DNA from: Flaccisagitta enflata
Lineage: Eukaryota > Chaetognatha > Sagittoidea > Aphragmophora
Length of the DNA stretch: 64,000 nt
Direction of reading: 5' to 3'
NCBI GenBank assembly: GCA_965153355.1
Contig: OZ231126.1
Coordinates: forward strand, 61,628,001 to 61,692,000
This document shows, piece by piece, positions 1 through 12,514 of this stretch (position 1 is its first letter; every line of letters begins with the position of its first letter). The translations under genes and the position numbers were made by a program. Under the pieces are notes generated by a model. It worked only from the letters and a program-made list of their open reading frames with translations. It did not search any database and was not told where the DNA came from.

Positions 1-1250
1 TATAGGTGCCCTTGGTTCTTCTCTGGGCGTGGGTGCCCTTGGTTCTTCTCTGGGCGTGGGTGCCCTTGGTTCTTCTCTGGGCGTGGGTGCCCTTGGTTCT
101 TCTCTGGGCGTGGGTGCCCTTGGTTCTTCTCTGGGTGTGGGTGCCCTTGGTTCTTCTCTGGGTGTGGGTGCCCTTGGTTCCTCTCTGGGCGTGGGTGCCC
201 TTGGTTCTTCTTGGGGCGTGGGTGCCCTTGGCTCCTCTCTGGGTGTGGGTGCCCTTGGCTCCTCTCTGGGTGTGGGTGCCCTTGGCTCCTCTCTGGGTGT
301 GGGTGCCCTTGGCTCTTCTTTTGGTGTGGGTGCCCTTGACTCTTCTCTAGGACTCCATTCCCTTTGCTCTTCTTTGGGAATATATTGCATAGGCTCCTCT
401 GTGGGTGAACAAGAACATGGTATTGGCTCTTCTCTGGGACTCCATTCCCTTGGTTCTTCTCTCGGACTCCATTCCCTTGGTTCTTCTCTGGGACTCCATT
501 CCCTTAGCTCTTCTCTGGGACTCCATTCCCTTGGCTCTTCTCTGGGACTCCATTCCCTTGGCTCTTCTCTGGGACTCCATTCCCTTGGCTCTTCTCTGGG
601 ACTCCATTCCCTTGGCTCTTCTCTTGGTCTCCATTCCCTTGGCTCTTCTCTTGGTCTCCGTTCCCTTGGCTCTTCTCTGGGACTCCATTCCCTTGGCTCT
701 TCTCTGGGACTCCATTCCCTTGGCTCTTCTCTGGGACTCCATTCCCTTGGCTCTTCTCTGGGACTCCATTCCCTTAGCTCTTCTCTGGGACTCCATTCCC
801 TTAGCTCTTCCCTGGGACTCCATTCCTTTGGCTCTTCTCTGGGACTCAATGGCCTAGGCTCTTCTATGGGTGAACAAGAACATGGCATCGGCTCTTCTCT
901 GGGACTCCATTCATTTGGCTCTTCTCTGGGACTCCATTCCCTGGGCTCTGCTCTGGGACTCCATTCCCTTGGTTCTTCTCTGGGACTCCATTCCCTTGGC
1001 TCTTCTCTGGGACTCCATACCCTTGGCTCTTCTTTGAGACTCCCCTTCTTCGGCTCTTCTCTGGGTGTCCAATTCTTTGGCTCTTTTCTGGGTGTCCAAT
1101 CCCTTGGCTCTTCTTTCGGTGTCCAATCCCTTGGCTCTTCTCCAGGACTCCATTCCCTTGGCTTTTCTCCAGGACTCCATTCTCTTGGCTCTTCTCTGGG
1201 ACTCCATTCTCTTGGCTTTGCTCTGGGACTACATGGCCTTGGCTCTTCCA
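1..1250 (-). repeat. 24-bp coding minisatellite (octapeptide repeat)
   Basis: About 50 tandem 24-bp units stay in one frame. On the minus strand, continuous with the upstream exon, they read EPREWSPR, changing to EPRAPTPR towards the left edge. Two short interruptions (about 394-425 and 855-892) each carry a CSC motif and break the array into blocks. The plus-strand frame is also open, but only because the unit is a multiple of three. The array continues beyond the window. Confidence 0.9.
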
Positions 1251-4200
1251 TGTCCCATGGTTGTAGGTCTTCACCCATCTCTTGTTGATATTCATTTGGC
1301 AAGATTCCATCAGAGCAACAACAAGAATTTGGCGTATTTGATATCCTCTCTGCAATTTTCTGCCCCGGTTGAGTTTTATTTTCCAGAAAGCATGTCTCAG
1401 GACGGTTTGGCGACGGAACGCTATCAAAGGGATTTGGGCAAATACAGGGTTTTGTGCCTGATTGATGCAAGTGTTGCAAGTCTAGAGCAGGATGTTGATG
1501 TGTTGGGGATTCTTGCTTAAAAACTGTGGGACCGGGTTCTTCCCGGCAACAACAAAGTTGTTTCTTCGGGAAGCTGTCGCTCTTGCTATTGGCTTCTGCG
1601 GGGCAAAGGCATGGAGCAGTTTCTTGAACACGTCTTTGATTAACCTCAATATCCTTTATCCCTTGGTTTTCATGCAGCTTCGTGTCTGGTATGTTCTTCA
1701 AGTCAAAGTAAGACTTTGTATGTAAATTCTTTTGCAGACAGTGACACACTTTTCCAGTTATTTCATCCTCAGCTGGCGATTCATCCTGTTCCCGAGGCAC
1801 TTGGTCTGGCAAAAATTATAATTGAGTATTGGATAACCAAACTATCACAATTCTAAATTATCATTCACTCACATATCTACCTAAAGACGTCCAAGCCAGA
1901 TCCAACCTGCCTGTGGGTCACCCGAACCATCATGGTCAATTCCTTCTTCAGCCGTGTCTTCAAATGGCGCAAGAACTTTGTAAGCCCGCTCTGCCGCCGC
2001 TCCTAACGCATCGTGTACGAGCGACTTGAAGCTCCCAGGCGCGTAAAACTGTGGACAGCATCTGTTCATGAGTAATACAAAGGGGTTTTCTTCTCCAAAA
2101 TCGGTAAAGCCAATCACCTTTATGGGCATGCGCGGTGGATTGGTCAACGGATCCACCGATGGATCTTGAGACTTCATTGTCATTTTCGGTTTTAGTTTCA
2201 ATCCTCAACTTACGTCCCGTCGCCGGCGTTGTGTTGAGTTTTATACGGCGACTGTAAGATTTCTTTCTGCGACGACGGAATATCTTTGATTGGGAAAGGA
2301 AGTTCCGGGACAAGTGGCGTTGAGAATGTCGTCCAAAGCCTCTTGGTCACTTTGCAAGGACTACTCCCGTCGCATCCACATGGAACATCTGGCTGATCGA
2401 CGCTCCTAATGCAGGGCGTTTTTCTTAGTTTTTATGTCCACCTCAAGAATGTCAACCCATCGTTTTTTTTTCCCATTTCTCATTTGTCGGTCTGTCGGTC
2501 AGTCATTCACTTTTGGGCGTTTTCGGCGTCACGGATCAGTTTTAACTCATTTGACTTTTTGTCCCCGACAAAAAGTTTTCGTCGGTGACTATGAGTTGGA
2601 CCTGATCGTGTAGTCTGTTTGTCGTTTAAAACCTTCTCATATCTTTTGAACCAGACTTCAGAAGTTCATGAAACTTTACCAGTGTTATTTTTATGTCAAT
2701 AGGAGCTTATGTACCAATTTTCAGAAAAATTCATTAACTTTTACTACCCTTTGCCTATTATTTTTGTAGTAATATTTTACTGGACTTAGGCAATTTACAT
2801 AGGTAGAGGGTAGTAAACCTATGTGAATTTTTTTTAAATTTGGTATACAAGTAAAGGGTACTAAATAAACAACCCCTGCAAAATTCAAATCAAATCTGAA
2901 GTCTGGTTTATGAGATATTAGCTTATTTATGTAGTAGTATGTTGCTAGGACTTTGGCAATTTATATAGGCAAAGGCTAGTAAAGGTAGGTGAATTTTTTT
3001 CTTATTTGGTACACAAGTAGGGGGTAGTAAATAAATAACCCCTGCAAAATTCGAATTAAATCTGAAGTCTGGTTTATGAGATATTAGCTTATTTATGTAG
3101 TAATATGTTACTATGACTTAGGCAGTTTACATAGGTAAAGGGTAGCAAAGTTATGTGAATTCTTTTTCAATTTGGTATACAAGTAAAGGATATTAATTGA
3201 ACTGCCCCTGCAAAATTCGAATCAAATCTGAAGTCTGGTTTATAAGATATTAGCTTATTAATGAAGTAATGTTACTAGGACTCAGGCGATTTATATAGAG
3301 AATTGGAGTTGATGAATTCTTTTATTTGCTCATTTATTACATTCTGATTTTTCTTTAGGTTTGCCATCATGGATTTCAAGATTCATCTTCAACTACTGTC
3401 ATCATTTTCAACTACTGTCATCATTTTCAACTACTGTCATCATCTTCAACTACTGTCATCATCTTCAACTACTGTCATCATCTTCAACTACTGTCATCAT
3501 CTTCAACTACTGTCATCATCTTCAACTACTGTCATCATCTTCAACTACTGTCATCATCTTCAACTACTGTCATCATCTTCAACTACTGTCATCATCTTCA
3601 ACTACTGTCATCATCTTCAACTACTGTCATCATCTTCAACTACTGTCATCATCTTCAACTACTGTCATCATCTTCAACTACTGTCATCATCTTCAACTAC
3701 TGTCATCATCTTCAACTACTGTCATCTTCAACTACTGTCATCATCTTCAACTACTGTCATCATCTTCAACTACTGTCATCATCTTCAACTACTGTCATCA
3801 TCTTCACTATTGTCATCATCTTCAACTACTGTCATCATCTTCAATTCTGTCATCATCTTCAACTACTGTCATCATTTTCAACTACTGTCATCATCTTCAA
3901 CTACTGTCATCATCTTCAACACTGTCATCTTCAACTACTGTCATCATCTTCAATTACTGTCATCATCTCAACTACTGTCATCATCTTCAACTACTGTCAT
4001 CATCTTCAACTACTGTCATTCTTCAACTGCTGTCATCATCTTCAACTACTGTCATCATCTTCAACTACTGTCATCATCTTCAACTACTGTCATCATCTTC
4101 AACTACTGTCATCATCTTCAACTACTGTCATCATCTTCAACTACTGTCATCATCTTCAACTACTGTCATCATCTTCAACTACTGTCATCATCTTCAACTA

Positions 4201-7200
4201 CTGTCATCATCTTCAAACTGTCATCATCTTCAACTACTGTCATCATCTTCAACTACTGTCATCATCTTCAACTACTGTCATCATCTTCAACACATCATCT
4301 TCAACTACTGTCATCATCTTCAACTACTGTCATCATCTTCAACTACTGTCATCATCTTCAACTACTGTCATCATCTTCAACTACTGTCATCATCTTCAAC
4401 TACTGTCATCATCTTCAACTACTGTCATCATCTTCAACTACTGTCATCATCTACAACTACTGTCATCATCTACAACTACTGTCATCATCCTCAACTACTG
4501 TCATCATCCTCAACCACTTAATTTTTTTTCAATTTTTTTTTTAATTTTTTTAAAAAAATTTTTTAAATTTTGAAAAAAAATTTTTTGAAAATTTTTGAAA
4601 TTTTTTTTTTTGAAAATTTTTTTCATAAAATTTTTTTTGTAAATTTTTTTCTCCAAAAATTTTTTTTGAAATTTTTTTTTTAGAATTTTTTTTTGAAATG
4701 TTTTTGTTTTTAGAATCTATTTGAAAAACTTTTTTAATATTTTTATCTTAGATTTTTGTTGTCATTATCATTCATCGTTGTCATTATCATCATCCACTAT
4801 TGCTATCGTCTTGTTGTGTATCTTCTCGAGTTGCGTTTACGCAACGAGAAAGCTTCAAAAATTTCAGTCCCCAGTCGGGGACTGTAATTTTGAAGCTTTT
4901 TTTTTTTTGCTTTCTTTCCTTCTTCCCTTCTTTTCTCTCTTCTCTTTTTTTTTCTGTCTTCTCCTGTTGTTCACCTTTTCTCTCTCTTTCTCTGTCTATT
5001 CATTCAACAACTCCAATTACAAGTTTTGCTCCATCATAAACGATTTTGCAGGCAATCAACTCTAACCTGAATGGTCGGCAACCGCATTGATTCACTCCTT
5101 CCGTCCTTCCTTTCCCCTCATCGATAGTCTGTTCCACGATCGTCGCTCTATAACAAAAGAATTCATTTTGTTCCGTCTTCCCCTTATTAGATCTCTTCTT
5201 CTCTCCTTCACACTCTCGATCTCCTCCATTTCCGCGAAATCCATCCGAGCGATAATCCGTTTCCATCTCCCGACACATTCTTTGATATTGTTCCTCAATC
5301 GCCGATCCGCCGATGGCCCGCCTGTCTCCGTAGCACGGTCTCTCATTCTCCTCGCATCGATAATCCCAGTTGCTTGTATTGTCCGGCGGCCCGTTCAATG
5401 GAAAAATCCACCCGCACTGACCAGTCTCGATCTCGAATTCGACGTGATCCGCATTTTCCTGCTTACGTTCTCCGTGGCCATAACCGCGTTGTTTTTGACC
5501 CACCGCCGCGTATTCATCCCCAGCCTGATCATTGCCTGCATTTCCTCGCTGATGTCTTTCACCGCTGCAACCGCACTGCCTTTGATTTTCCGGCACGTAT
5601 TCACCCTGAGCCTGACCACCCCGATATTGACCGCTTTCTTCAAATACATCCCGTCCGAACTCATTCTGATCATTTTTCCACTCGCCGCCCCGGCAATCCA
5701 AACGGTTGGCTCTTGGATGTGACTCGGGTCCTCTAAGGGGGAAATTCATCACGCCGTAGTCGATATTTAATGAATCAGGATACCGCGTGTAATCGATCCC
5801 CCGGTCCATATCGTCGCACGCGCAATCCTCGTATCTTCTCGTGTCCAAATCTGGCGGTCCGCGGATTGGGAATGGCGCCATTCCGTGTTCCATCTCGAGA
5901 AATGCCGGATACGTCGTCCTTCGAAAAGGCTGCTGAACGGGGACGGCGCATGGATTTCCGGTCTGCGGCGCCGCGCCGCGATGCATCGTCATCGTCGCCA
6001 TGAAATTGCTCCTCACCGCGGTTTCTCCCGTCACTAACAAATTCGGGTATTTGAACCCATCCGGTGAAAGAGGTCGACGCGGCACTTCCGGTCCGCAGTC
6101 TTCATCGTCCGTCGTGGGTCGAGCTGGTGGACATTCGGCGAAGAAATTAGCCGGCGCTTCTAGACGCAGTTGTTGAGGAAACAGCGATACGAGGGGCGGT
6201 GGATCTGAGAGGGCGATTTTGGCGGGTCTGTCGTCCAGTCTGATAGCTCTGACGTCGCAGTTGCCGCGGAAGGGATTCGGGTCGAATTGGAGATCGAGTT
6301 TTGGTTGAAAGCGGGGCAAATCGGCCGTGTATGGCGAGGGAAGACAGACGCCAACGTCGCGCCTTTCCATCATACGATCCCGTGTAGGGTGACAATCGCG
6401 GCCGCTGTTTGGTGGACAATCTCGGACGCATCCAACTCTCGCTTGTGACATCGGCTGGACGCGCTCAGTACGTGCGTAGTGCGCGGTTTCTATCCGGTCG
6501 ATGGTTTGTGAATTTCGCCGAACTATTTCTTGCCTGCCAGTTTCGCGTACAACATCGTCACAGCCGCAGGTGTTGGTCGAAAGGGCTTCAACGGCCTCTG
6601 TCCTAGCTGGAGAAGATCGTCGCGTTTCCGGTGTTTCCTCCACGCACTCGCAGGCCGGTGGCTGCGCGACGACTGGGTAGCAAGTGACTGGGGTGGGTTG
6701 AGCGATTTTCCTGAATGATTGAAGGGTGTTGCCTTATTGAATCCGCAGAAAATTGGTAATCGATTAAGCTTCTGTAATGCCGTAGATTATTAGGATTATT
6801 ACCTGGTCGGAGATTTTTTGATGCCCAATCCTTCGCAAAGCTTTGTCAAGTTTGGCAAACTGAGTGATTCATGAAACGAGTTGAAATACAAGTTGAATTA
6901 CAGTTGTAGGTACTTAAATCAAGTCTAGGCATTATTTGGCGGCCATTAGGGATAGTACTATCTTCACAAAAAAAATCTTTCCACCTCAAAACAAGCATCA
7001 ACTTTGAAAATTTGCTGCTCCTTAACTAACAAAATTACGGACCGCAGATTGGTCAAGTATTAATGTGTTAAAACAAATCTTTCTAATGATACTAATCTGG
7101 TTGTTATAGCTATATTCATTTCAGAGCAATTTTTTTTTGAAGATGATGGTAGTTTGCAGGTGGAAAGATTTTTTTTTGTGAAGATAGTAATAGGCGCACC

Positions 7201-8474
7201 TGTCACCGTGAGGCCCAGCTTTGATCTTATCATTGCCGCATCTACAATCCGGATCATCTAAGATTATGATATGATGGATGGACGTTAATTGTTACCAATT
7301 TGTAGGGATGAGAACTGAGAGGTTTGAGAACTACCGAAAAATGTACCATTTTGTCCAAGTCGCAACAGATTTAGAATCCATCGGATTTGTTGACAAAAGT
7401 ATTGGAAGACAAGGTTTGTCGCGGTCAGAAAGAGTTTCCATATTCTTTCCCAGACGTCTGATACGTTTTTGGGCTCGTTTGATGGACAGGCGCAGTAAAC
7501 CTTGGGCTTTGGCGCGACAGAGAAGCAGCCCATCTGTAATGCAAATGAAGAGGCCTCAGATACCAGTTCCACTCTGCACCATCTGTCACCAAATTTTTTT
7601 ATTGGGCGATGTAAGTCACCTTGCACCTCATCCATGATGAAAGTGAGCAGCAATTTGTCCCAAGTCGTTGGAGTCTCACCACCAGCCATGGCGGGGAAAT
7701 TAGCAGCACGATATTCCAAGAATAACTGAGACACATAGCGCTCGTCAAGTATCCCGTCACCCATAATGTCTGTAAAAGATATCTCAAACAATAAGGAACG
7801 AAAAAGTGAATCCATGGGATGATATAACGGTCTTTGAAATTTTGCAATTTATCGGCGTCGTGATAGTATTTCTTGCTGAAAAACTCCGACGGAAAGGCAA
7901 GAGCGTCTTTCATCGCGTGTTCGATTCCCGCACCGTCACCTGCAAAGATAGACGAGCTACAGTCTGTCATTGTCATCTTTGGCACACACGAGTAGGCGGG
8001 GCAATTCAGCGCAGGGACCATGAGCAGTCACCTACCGATATGATGAATAAAAGTTGTACCTTTTTCATCTAGCCTTTTCGCCATGACGTTGCCAACATAA
8101 ATTATCATACAGATAAACAAAAGTACGGATGTGTGTTCGGCGGAAACAATCACTTTGCTCCAAGGCGCGCACGGACGAATCCAGTGAATCCAAGTTAACG
8201 GTGATGGTTTGTCAGCTTCCGCGGATTGTATCGAAGCCCATCCTAACAATGGTAGATGCCACCCGGCGTTCCACCAATTTCGCCATCTTGTTTCCCACCA
8301 ACTTTCGCGACTCCGCCCAAAGATCTCGAAGAATTGAGCCCAACACACTCGCTTGCAGCCGGCTAGAATGTCGATGATTGTCGTTAGTTCGACTCCACTC
8401 ACCCCGCTCCCACACCCGCCGATCCAGACGATGCACAAAAACGCCGCGTATACCGCGAGATGCTCATTATTCAT
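1..8474 (-). CDS. unrecognised multi-exon membrane protein with Cys-x-Cys motifs and C-terminal octapeptide repeats (partial)
   Basis: I do not recognise this gene. Phase-compatible exons on the minus strand: 8474-8060, 7939-7829, 7769-7627, 7533-7347, 7257-7200, 6710-5067, 2405-2214, 2061-1907 and 1805 to beyond the left edge, all with GT-AG junctions. They give at least about 1570 residues. The ATG at 8474 starts a hydrophobic stretch (residues 7-24, signal or anchor) and a second membrane segment lies near residues 116-129. From about residue 235 to the last exon, Cys-x-Cys recurs about fourteen times: VYCACPS, DCRCGN, ACECVE, NTCGCDD, EDCACDD, QCGCSG, NQCGCRP, PCGCDG, VCHCLQ, PCLCPA, CCCRE, PCICPN, CCCSD, PCSCSP. 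A second motif recurs in the large exon and the next: APFPIRGPP, NFPLRGPE, IFPLNGPP, LPFPIKD. The last exon ends in octapeptides of type EPREWSPR. The first exon has a competing open frame, so its frame is the least certain part. No function is proposed. Confidence 0.7.
3385..4515 (+). repeat. 19-bp satellite array inside R1 copy 1
   Basis: About 58 units of CTTCAACTACTGTCATCAT, with a few units shortened. Because 19 is not a multiple of three, all three frames stay open and give long artificial reading frames. It follows a variant of the GGTATGCCATCATGGA module at about 3358. Confidence 0.95.
4516..4745. repeat. A/T homopolymer zone of R1 copy 1
   Basis: Runs of T and A interrupted by single G or C bases. 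A similar zone sits at the same place in R1 copies 2 and 3. Confidence 0.8.
6958..7187. mobile_element. 230-bp MITE with about 30-bp terminal inverted repeats and TA duplication
   Basis: The left end CTATCTTCACAAAAAAAATC is matched in reverse complement at the right end, and TA flanks both ends (6956-6957 and 7188-7189), as in Tc1/mariner-type MITEs. It lies in the intron between exons 7257-7200 and 6710-5067 of the minus-strand gene. Confidence 0.8.
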
Positions 8475-9486
8475 TATTTGACATCGCTGAGTTTTAGGTG
8501 GAAATTTCTTAGACCGCTTTCTAAATAAAAAAAAAAATCAAAAAATACCTAAGAATATGTTCTAGCTTAACGTTCTACCTGTTCTTATTCTCGATATCAT
8601 TTTCACCTCTTTATAGATCGTTTGCCGCTGTGCAGATTAGAGCTTAATTTAGCAATCTAAAGAGCTATAATCTTTAGCAAGGGGACAAAACTAAAAAATC
8701 TCTATAATGGCGCTTTTTGCATTGACTCTATTAGATGAATACTCAATTATATTTCTATCTTTAGTAAAGTGGGTTCTAGGAAGGTGCTACTGTTTTCACC
8801 GGACCCTCTCGTTCTCTCATCTGTACCCTTTCCCGAAAAGCTAAGCATGATATGAAACTAGCCAGAACACCTTTTGTACGCACGGCCACATTTAAATTTG
8901 ACTATTCATTAGCCTAGATGATCATCTTGGCCAATGCTGATGAACGAAGTTCGACCACTCTCTAAGTAAACGCAAGAAATGAATATTTTAAGTCGTAATC
9001 TTAAGGGTCTTAAAAAAAAGCACGAGAAGTTATTGATGCTGCCTCGTGAAAAGAACAAAAATGTCTCTGAAATTAGAATTTCGCATCTAAGAACTTGGCC
9101 TGTTTCAAAAATGTATTAAGGCTGAAGCCATGTTTTCAAAATGCAAAATTTTGCATTCAGAGATAGATTTGGTTTTTCACGCAAATTTTCAATGGACGAA
9201 AAACAAATTTGTTTAAAGATCCATCAATTTTGCGACCTTTCTTTTTACTTCTCTTATGTATATAATACAGAGATATGTTTTTCCATGCAAAAATTTGATA
9301 ATAATCTGAATCAAATATCTAAGAAATAACAAGATAAAAAATTTCGTTTAAACTGTTTTGACGTTTGTGCACTCGTTTGCACTACGAGTCTATGACTTAA
9401 GAAGACTAGTGGCAGAACACATTGCAAAAACAGAAAAAGAGTGATCAATTAAGTAATGAGCCTCACAACCCTTCTTTGGTTTACAG
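8475..9486. other. gap between divergent genes, nothing recognisable
   Basis: AT-rich sequence between the start of the minus-strand gene and the first visible HIBCH exon. I looked for the missing HIBCH 5' exons on the plus strand and found none. Both promoters could lie here, but I see no element I can defend. Confidence 0.5.
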
Positions 9487-12320
9487 ATGGCATAACGATG
9501 GGAGGTGGCGTTGGTTTATCGGTTCACGGTCGCTACCGGTTAGCGACGGAGAAAACCCTTTTCGCTATGCCGGAAACTGGAATCGGACTGATTCCCGACG
9601 TCGGCGGAGGCTTTTTTCTCCCGCGACTGCAGGGTCAGCTCGGGATGTTTCTCGCTTTGACAGGTCAGTTGGTATATTGATAGGATATTGATCATTCAGC
9701 GTTGAATGCGCTCAATGAGCTCGATGAGCCGTTTCAAATTGATATTGACAAAACGAGGCCGGATACACGGCAACCCCAGTCGTGTGCGGGTGGGCAGGGG
9801 CTGTATTTGAGGTCACTTGATCATTTGGGCCGGAGCAGTGAAGCCAAAGACCGCAAAACCCCAAAAAAGTAAAGTGTGACGGACGGACCAACGGACCGAC
9901 GGACCAATGGACCGACAAACGGACGGACGGACCGACAAAGCGGGATGGAGTCACGTATCATGCGAATAAAAAGTCATAAAACAAGTGACGCGGGGTCACA
10001 ATATCGTTGCGGACGGATGGGCAGGGGCATCCAACCCCCAGCCACACCCCAACCCACCGCCAATACTCCAACATACACAAAAAGCATCAAAAACGCTTAT
10101 TTTCCTACTTTTCAACTCGATGACCACGGACTAACGGACCGACGAACCAACCAATGGACGGACAAAGCCTCTTATAGTGTTGCGTGTCCGCAATTAAAAA
10201 GCAGGCACGCCACAGGACCTACTCAACCTAGACGAATTGTTCCAAAGTTTCCAACTTCACGCGACAGTCGCATTTCATTCATACTATTTCTCAGGTTTTC
10301 GATTGAAGGGTCGAGACGTACACCGAGCCGGCGTCGCAACTCATTTTTGCGAGTCTTCCAAAATGCCGGAGGTGGAGCAGGAACTTAAGTCTTTGGCGAA
10401 TCCAAGCGAGAAAGCCGTTGCTGCGGTGCTCGATGCTCACCACAGTGCGTGCAAGCTCGATGAAGACAAACCCTTTGTCTTGCAGGTTTGGGTGGCCTGT
10501 CAATACGTGTCTCTGGTTTGGTTTAGGCTAACGCATACTTAGAATTGACTGTGCTGTCTTAACGTGTCTGTTGTAATTGTGCTGTCTTTACGTGTCTGTT
10601 GTAGTTGCCTGACATTATCTTCATCACCTCCTTAGGAGCATATAGCGACGATAGACGATGCCTTTGCTGCGTCGACAGTCGAACAGATTCTCCAAAATTT
10701 GGAAAACAATGGATCCCCTTGGGCTTTAAAGCAAGTTGAAACGATTCGCAAAATGTCACCAACCTCTCTGAAGATCTCATTGGAACAATTGAGGCGGGGT
10801 GCCAACCTATCATTGGCGGTAGGTTGATTTGTTCCCTTTCTTAGCCGTATGTGCGTCTTTCATTCTTTGTTTCATTCCTTGTTTCTTTCTTTTTCTTTCT
10901 TTCTTTCTTTTTGTCCTCGACGATCAGTTTACGTCGAGGACTATAACATAGCACTGATCGTGTAGTAAGCCGTTGTGTGTTGTTGTTTGTTGTCGTGTCA
11001 ACCCTTAAAAACTTGGGAACCAGTACTCAGATGTTGATGAAACTTGGTCAGTGTTATTTTTACAGCATTACTATCCTGTGTACCAACTTTCAACAACATT
11101 CATAAATATTTAATACCCTTTGCCTATTATTTTTGTAGTAATGTTAATTCCTGGACTTGTGCAATTTACATAGGGGAAGGGTAGCAAAGGTTCACCAATG
11201 TTGTTCAAACTTGTTGTGAAGGTTACTTGTATCAATTTAAGCTCCCCTGCAAGATTTCAGATAAATCTGAGTATTGGTTTAGAAGATATTAGGGTATTTA
11301 GCTAGTAGCATTAATTCCTGGACTTGTGTATTTTACATAGGGGAAGGGTAGTAAAGGTTCACCAATGTTGTTCAAACTTGTTGTGAAGGTTCATTGCATC
11401 AATTAAAGCTCCCCTGCAAGATTTCAGTAAATTCTGAGTATTGGTTAAGAAAATATAAGGGTATCTATGTTGTATCTAGTGACGTTATTTCTTGGACTAA
11501 AGATTTTTTTTTTCTTTTTTTAATTTTTAAAAAAATTTTTCTTAATTTCTTTTTTTTTTTTGAAAAATTATTTTTTTAAAAAATTTATTTTTTGAAAAAT
11601 TTTTTTTTTTGAAAAAATTTTTTTTGAAAAATTTTTTTTTTTTGAAAAAATTTTTTTTTTTTTGAAAAATTATTTTTTTGTAAAAATTATTTTTTTTGGA
11701 AAATTATTTTTTTTTTTTGAAAAAATTTTTTTGAAAAAAATATTTTTAAAAAGAAATTTTTTTTTTATATTTTTTTTTGAAAAAAAAATTTTTTTGATTT
11801 TTTTTTTTTGAACACTTTTTTTTTTTTTGAAAATTTTGTAATCATCTTTTATTGTTGTACTTAAAGGTATGCTATCATGGACTACAAGGTATGCCATCAT
11901 GGACTTTAAGGTATGCAATCGGTATTGTTGGATTATAAGGTATGCTTTCATTAGGAATGCTATCATGGACTTCAAGGAATGCCATCATAGGCTGCAAGGT
12001 ATGCCATCATGGACTTTAAGGTATGCAATCGGTAGCTGGGTCAGACTGAGTAGCCGGGTCAGACTGAGTAGCCGGGTCAGACTGAGTAGCCGGGTCAGAC
12101 TGAGTAGCCGGGTCAGACTGAGTAGCCGGGTCAGACTGAGTAGCCGGGTCAGACTGAGTAGCCGGGTCAGACTGAGTAGCCAGGTCAGACTGAGTAGCCG
12201 GGTCAGACTAAGTAGCCGGGTCAGACACCAAATAGACTACAGTCGAGGACTGTTCTTCTTTCTCTCTTTTTCTTTCTTTTTCTGTTGACAATTTGATCAA
12301 CCCATGACCCTGTTGCAGTT

Positions 12321-12393
<73 letters not shown>

Positions 12394-12456
12394 CTCTCTT
12401 TCTCTTTCTTTCTTTCTTTCTTTCTTCTTTCTGACGAACAGTTTTCGTCGCGTTTA

Positions 12457-12514
<58 letters not shown>

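Larger units (their letters stand above)
2561..4882 (+). mobile_element. R1 repeat element, copy 1
   Basis: Lies in the 2.66-kb intron (5066-2406) of the minus-strand gene. It begins with GTCCCCGAC inside a hairpin (2561-2590). About three diverged units of roughly 170 bp follow (2700-3330), each with a motif like GGTTTATGAGATATTAGC. Then come a 19-bp satellite, an A/T homopolymer zone and a 3' hairpin ending GTCGGGGAC at 4882. No coding sequence is seen, so it is presumably non-autonomous. No target duplication was found. Confidence 0.7.

Noticed and set aside
29-1288. Plus-strand 419-residue GSSLG-repeat frame
   Set aside because: Shadow of the minus-strand octapeptide array; open only because the unit is 24 bp, with no start context or flanking exon.
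1960-2313. Minus-strand 117-residue frame starting MSRNFLSQSKIF
   Set aside because: Overlaps exons 2405-2214 and 2061-1907 in another frame; the spliced model keeps phase and the Cys-x-Cys and FPI motifs, this frame does not.
3385-4515. CRISPR-like array
   Set aside because: Pure tandem repeat with no unique spacers, in a eukaryotic intron.
3361-4544. Two long plus-strand frames of repeated STTVIIFNYCHH type
   Set aside because: Product of a 19-bp satellite with no stop in any frame.
8212-8436. Alternative minus-strand frame (LGSILRDLWAESRKLVGN) in the first exon of the unrecognised gene
   Set aside because: Looks protein-like, but it starts from GTG and ends at TGA without a splice site that meets the next exon in phase. 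The other frame gives an ATG, two hydrophobic segments and phase match. Not fully excluded.
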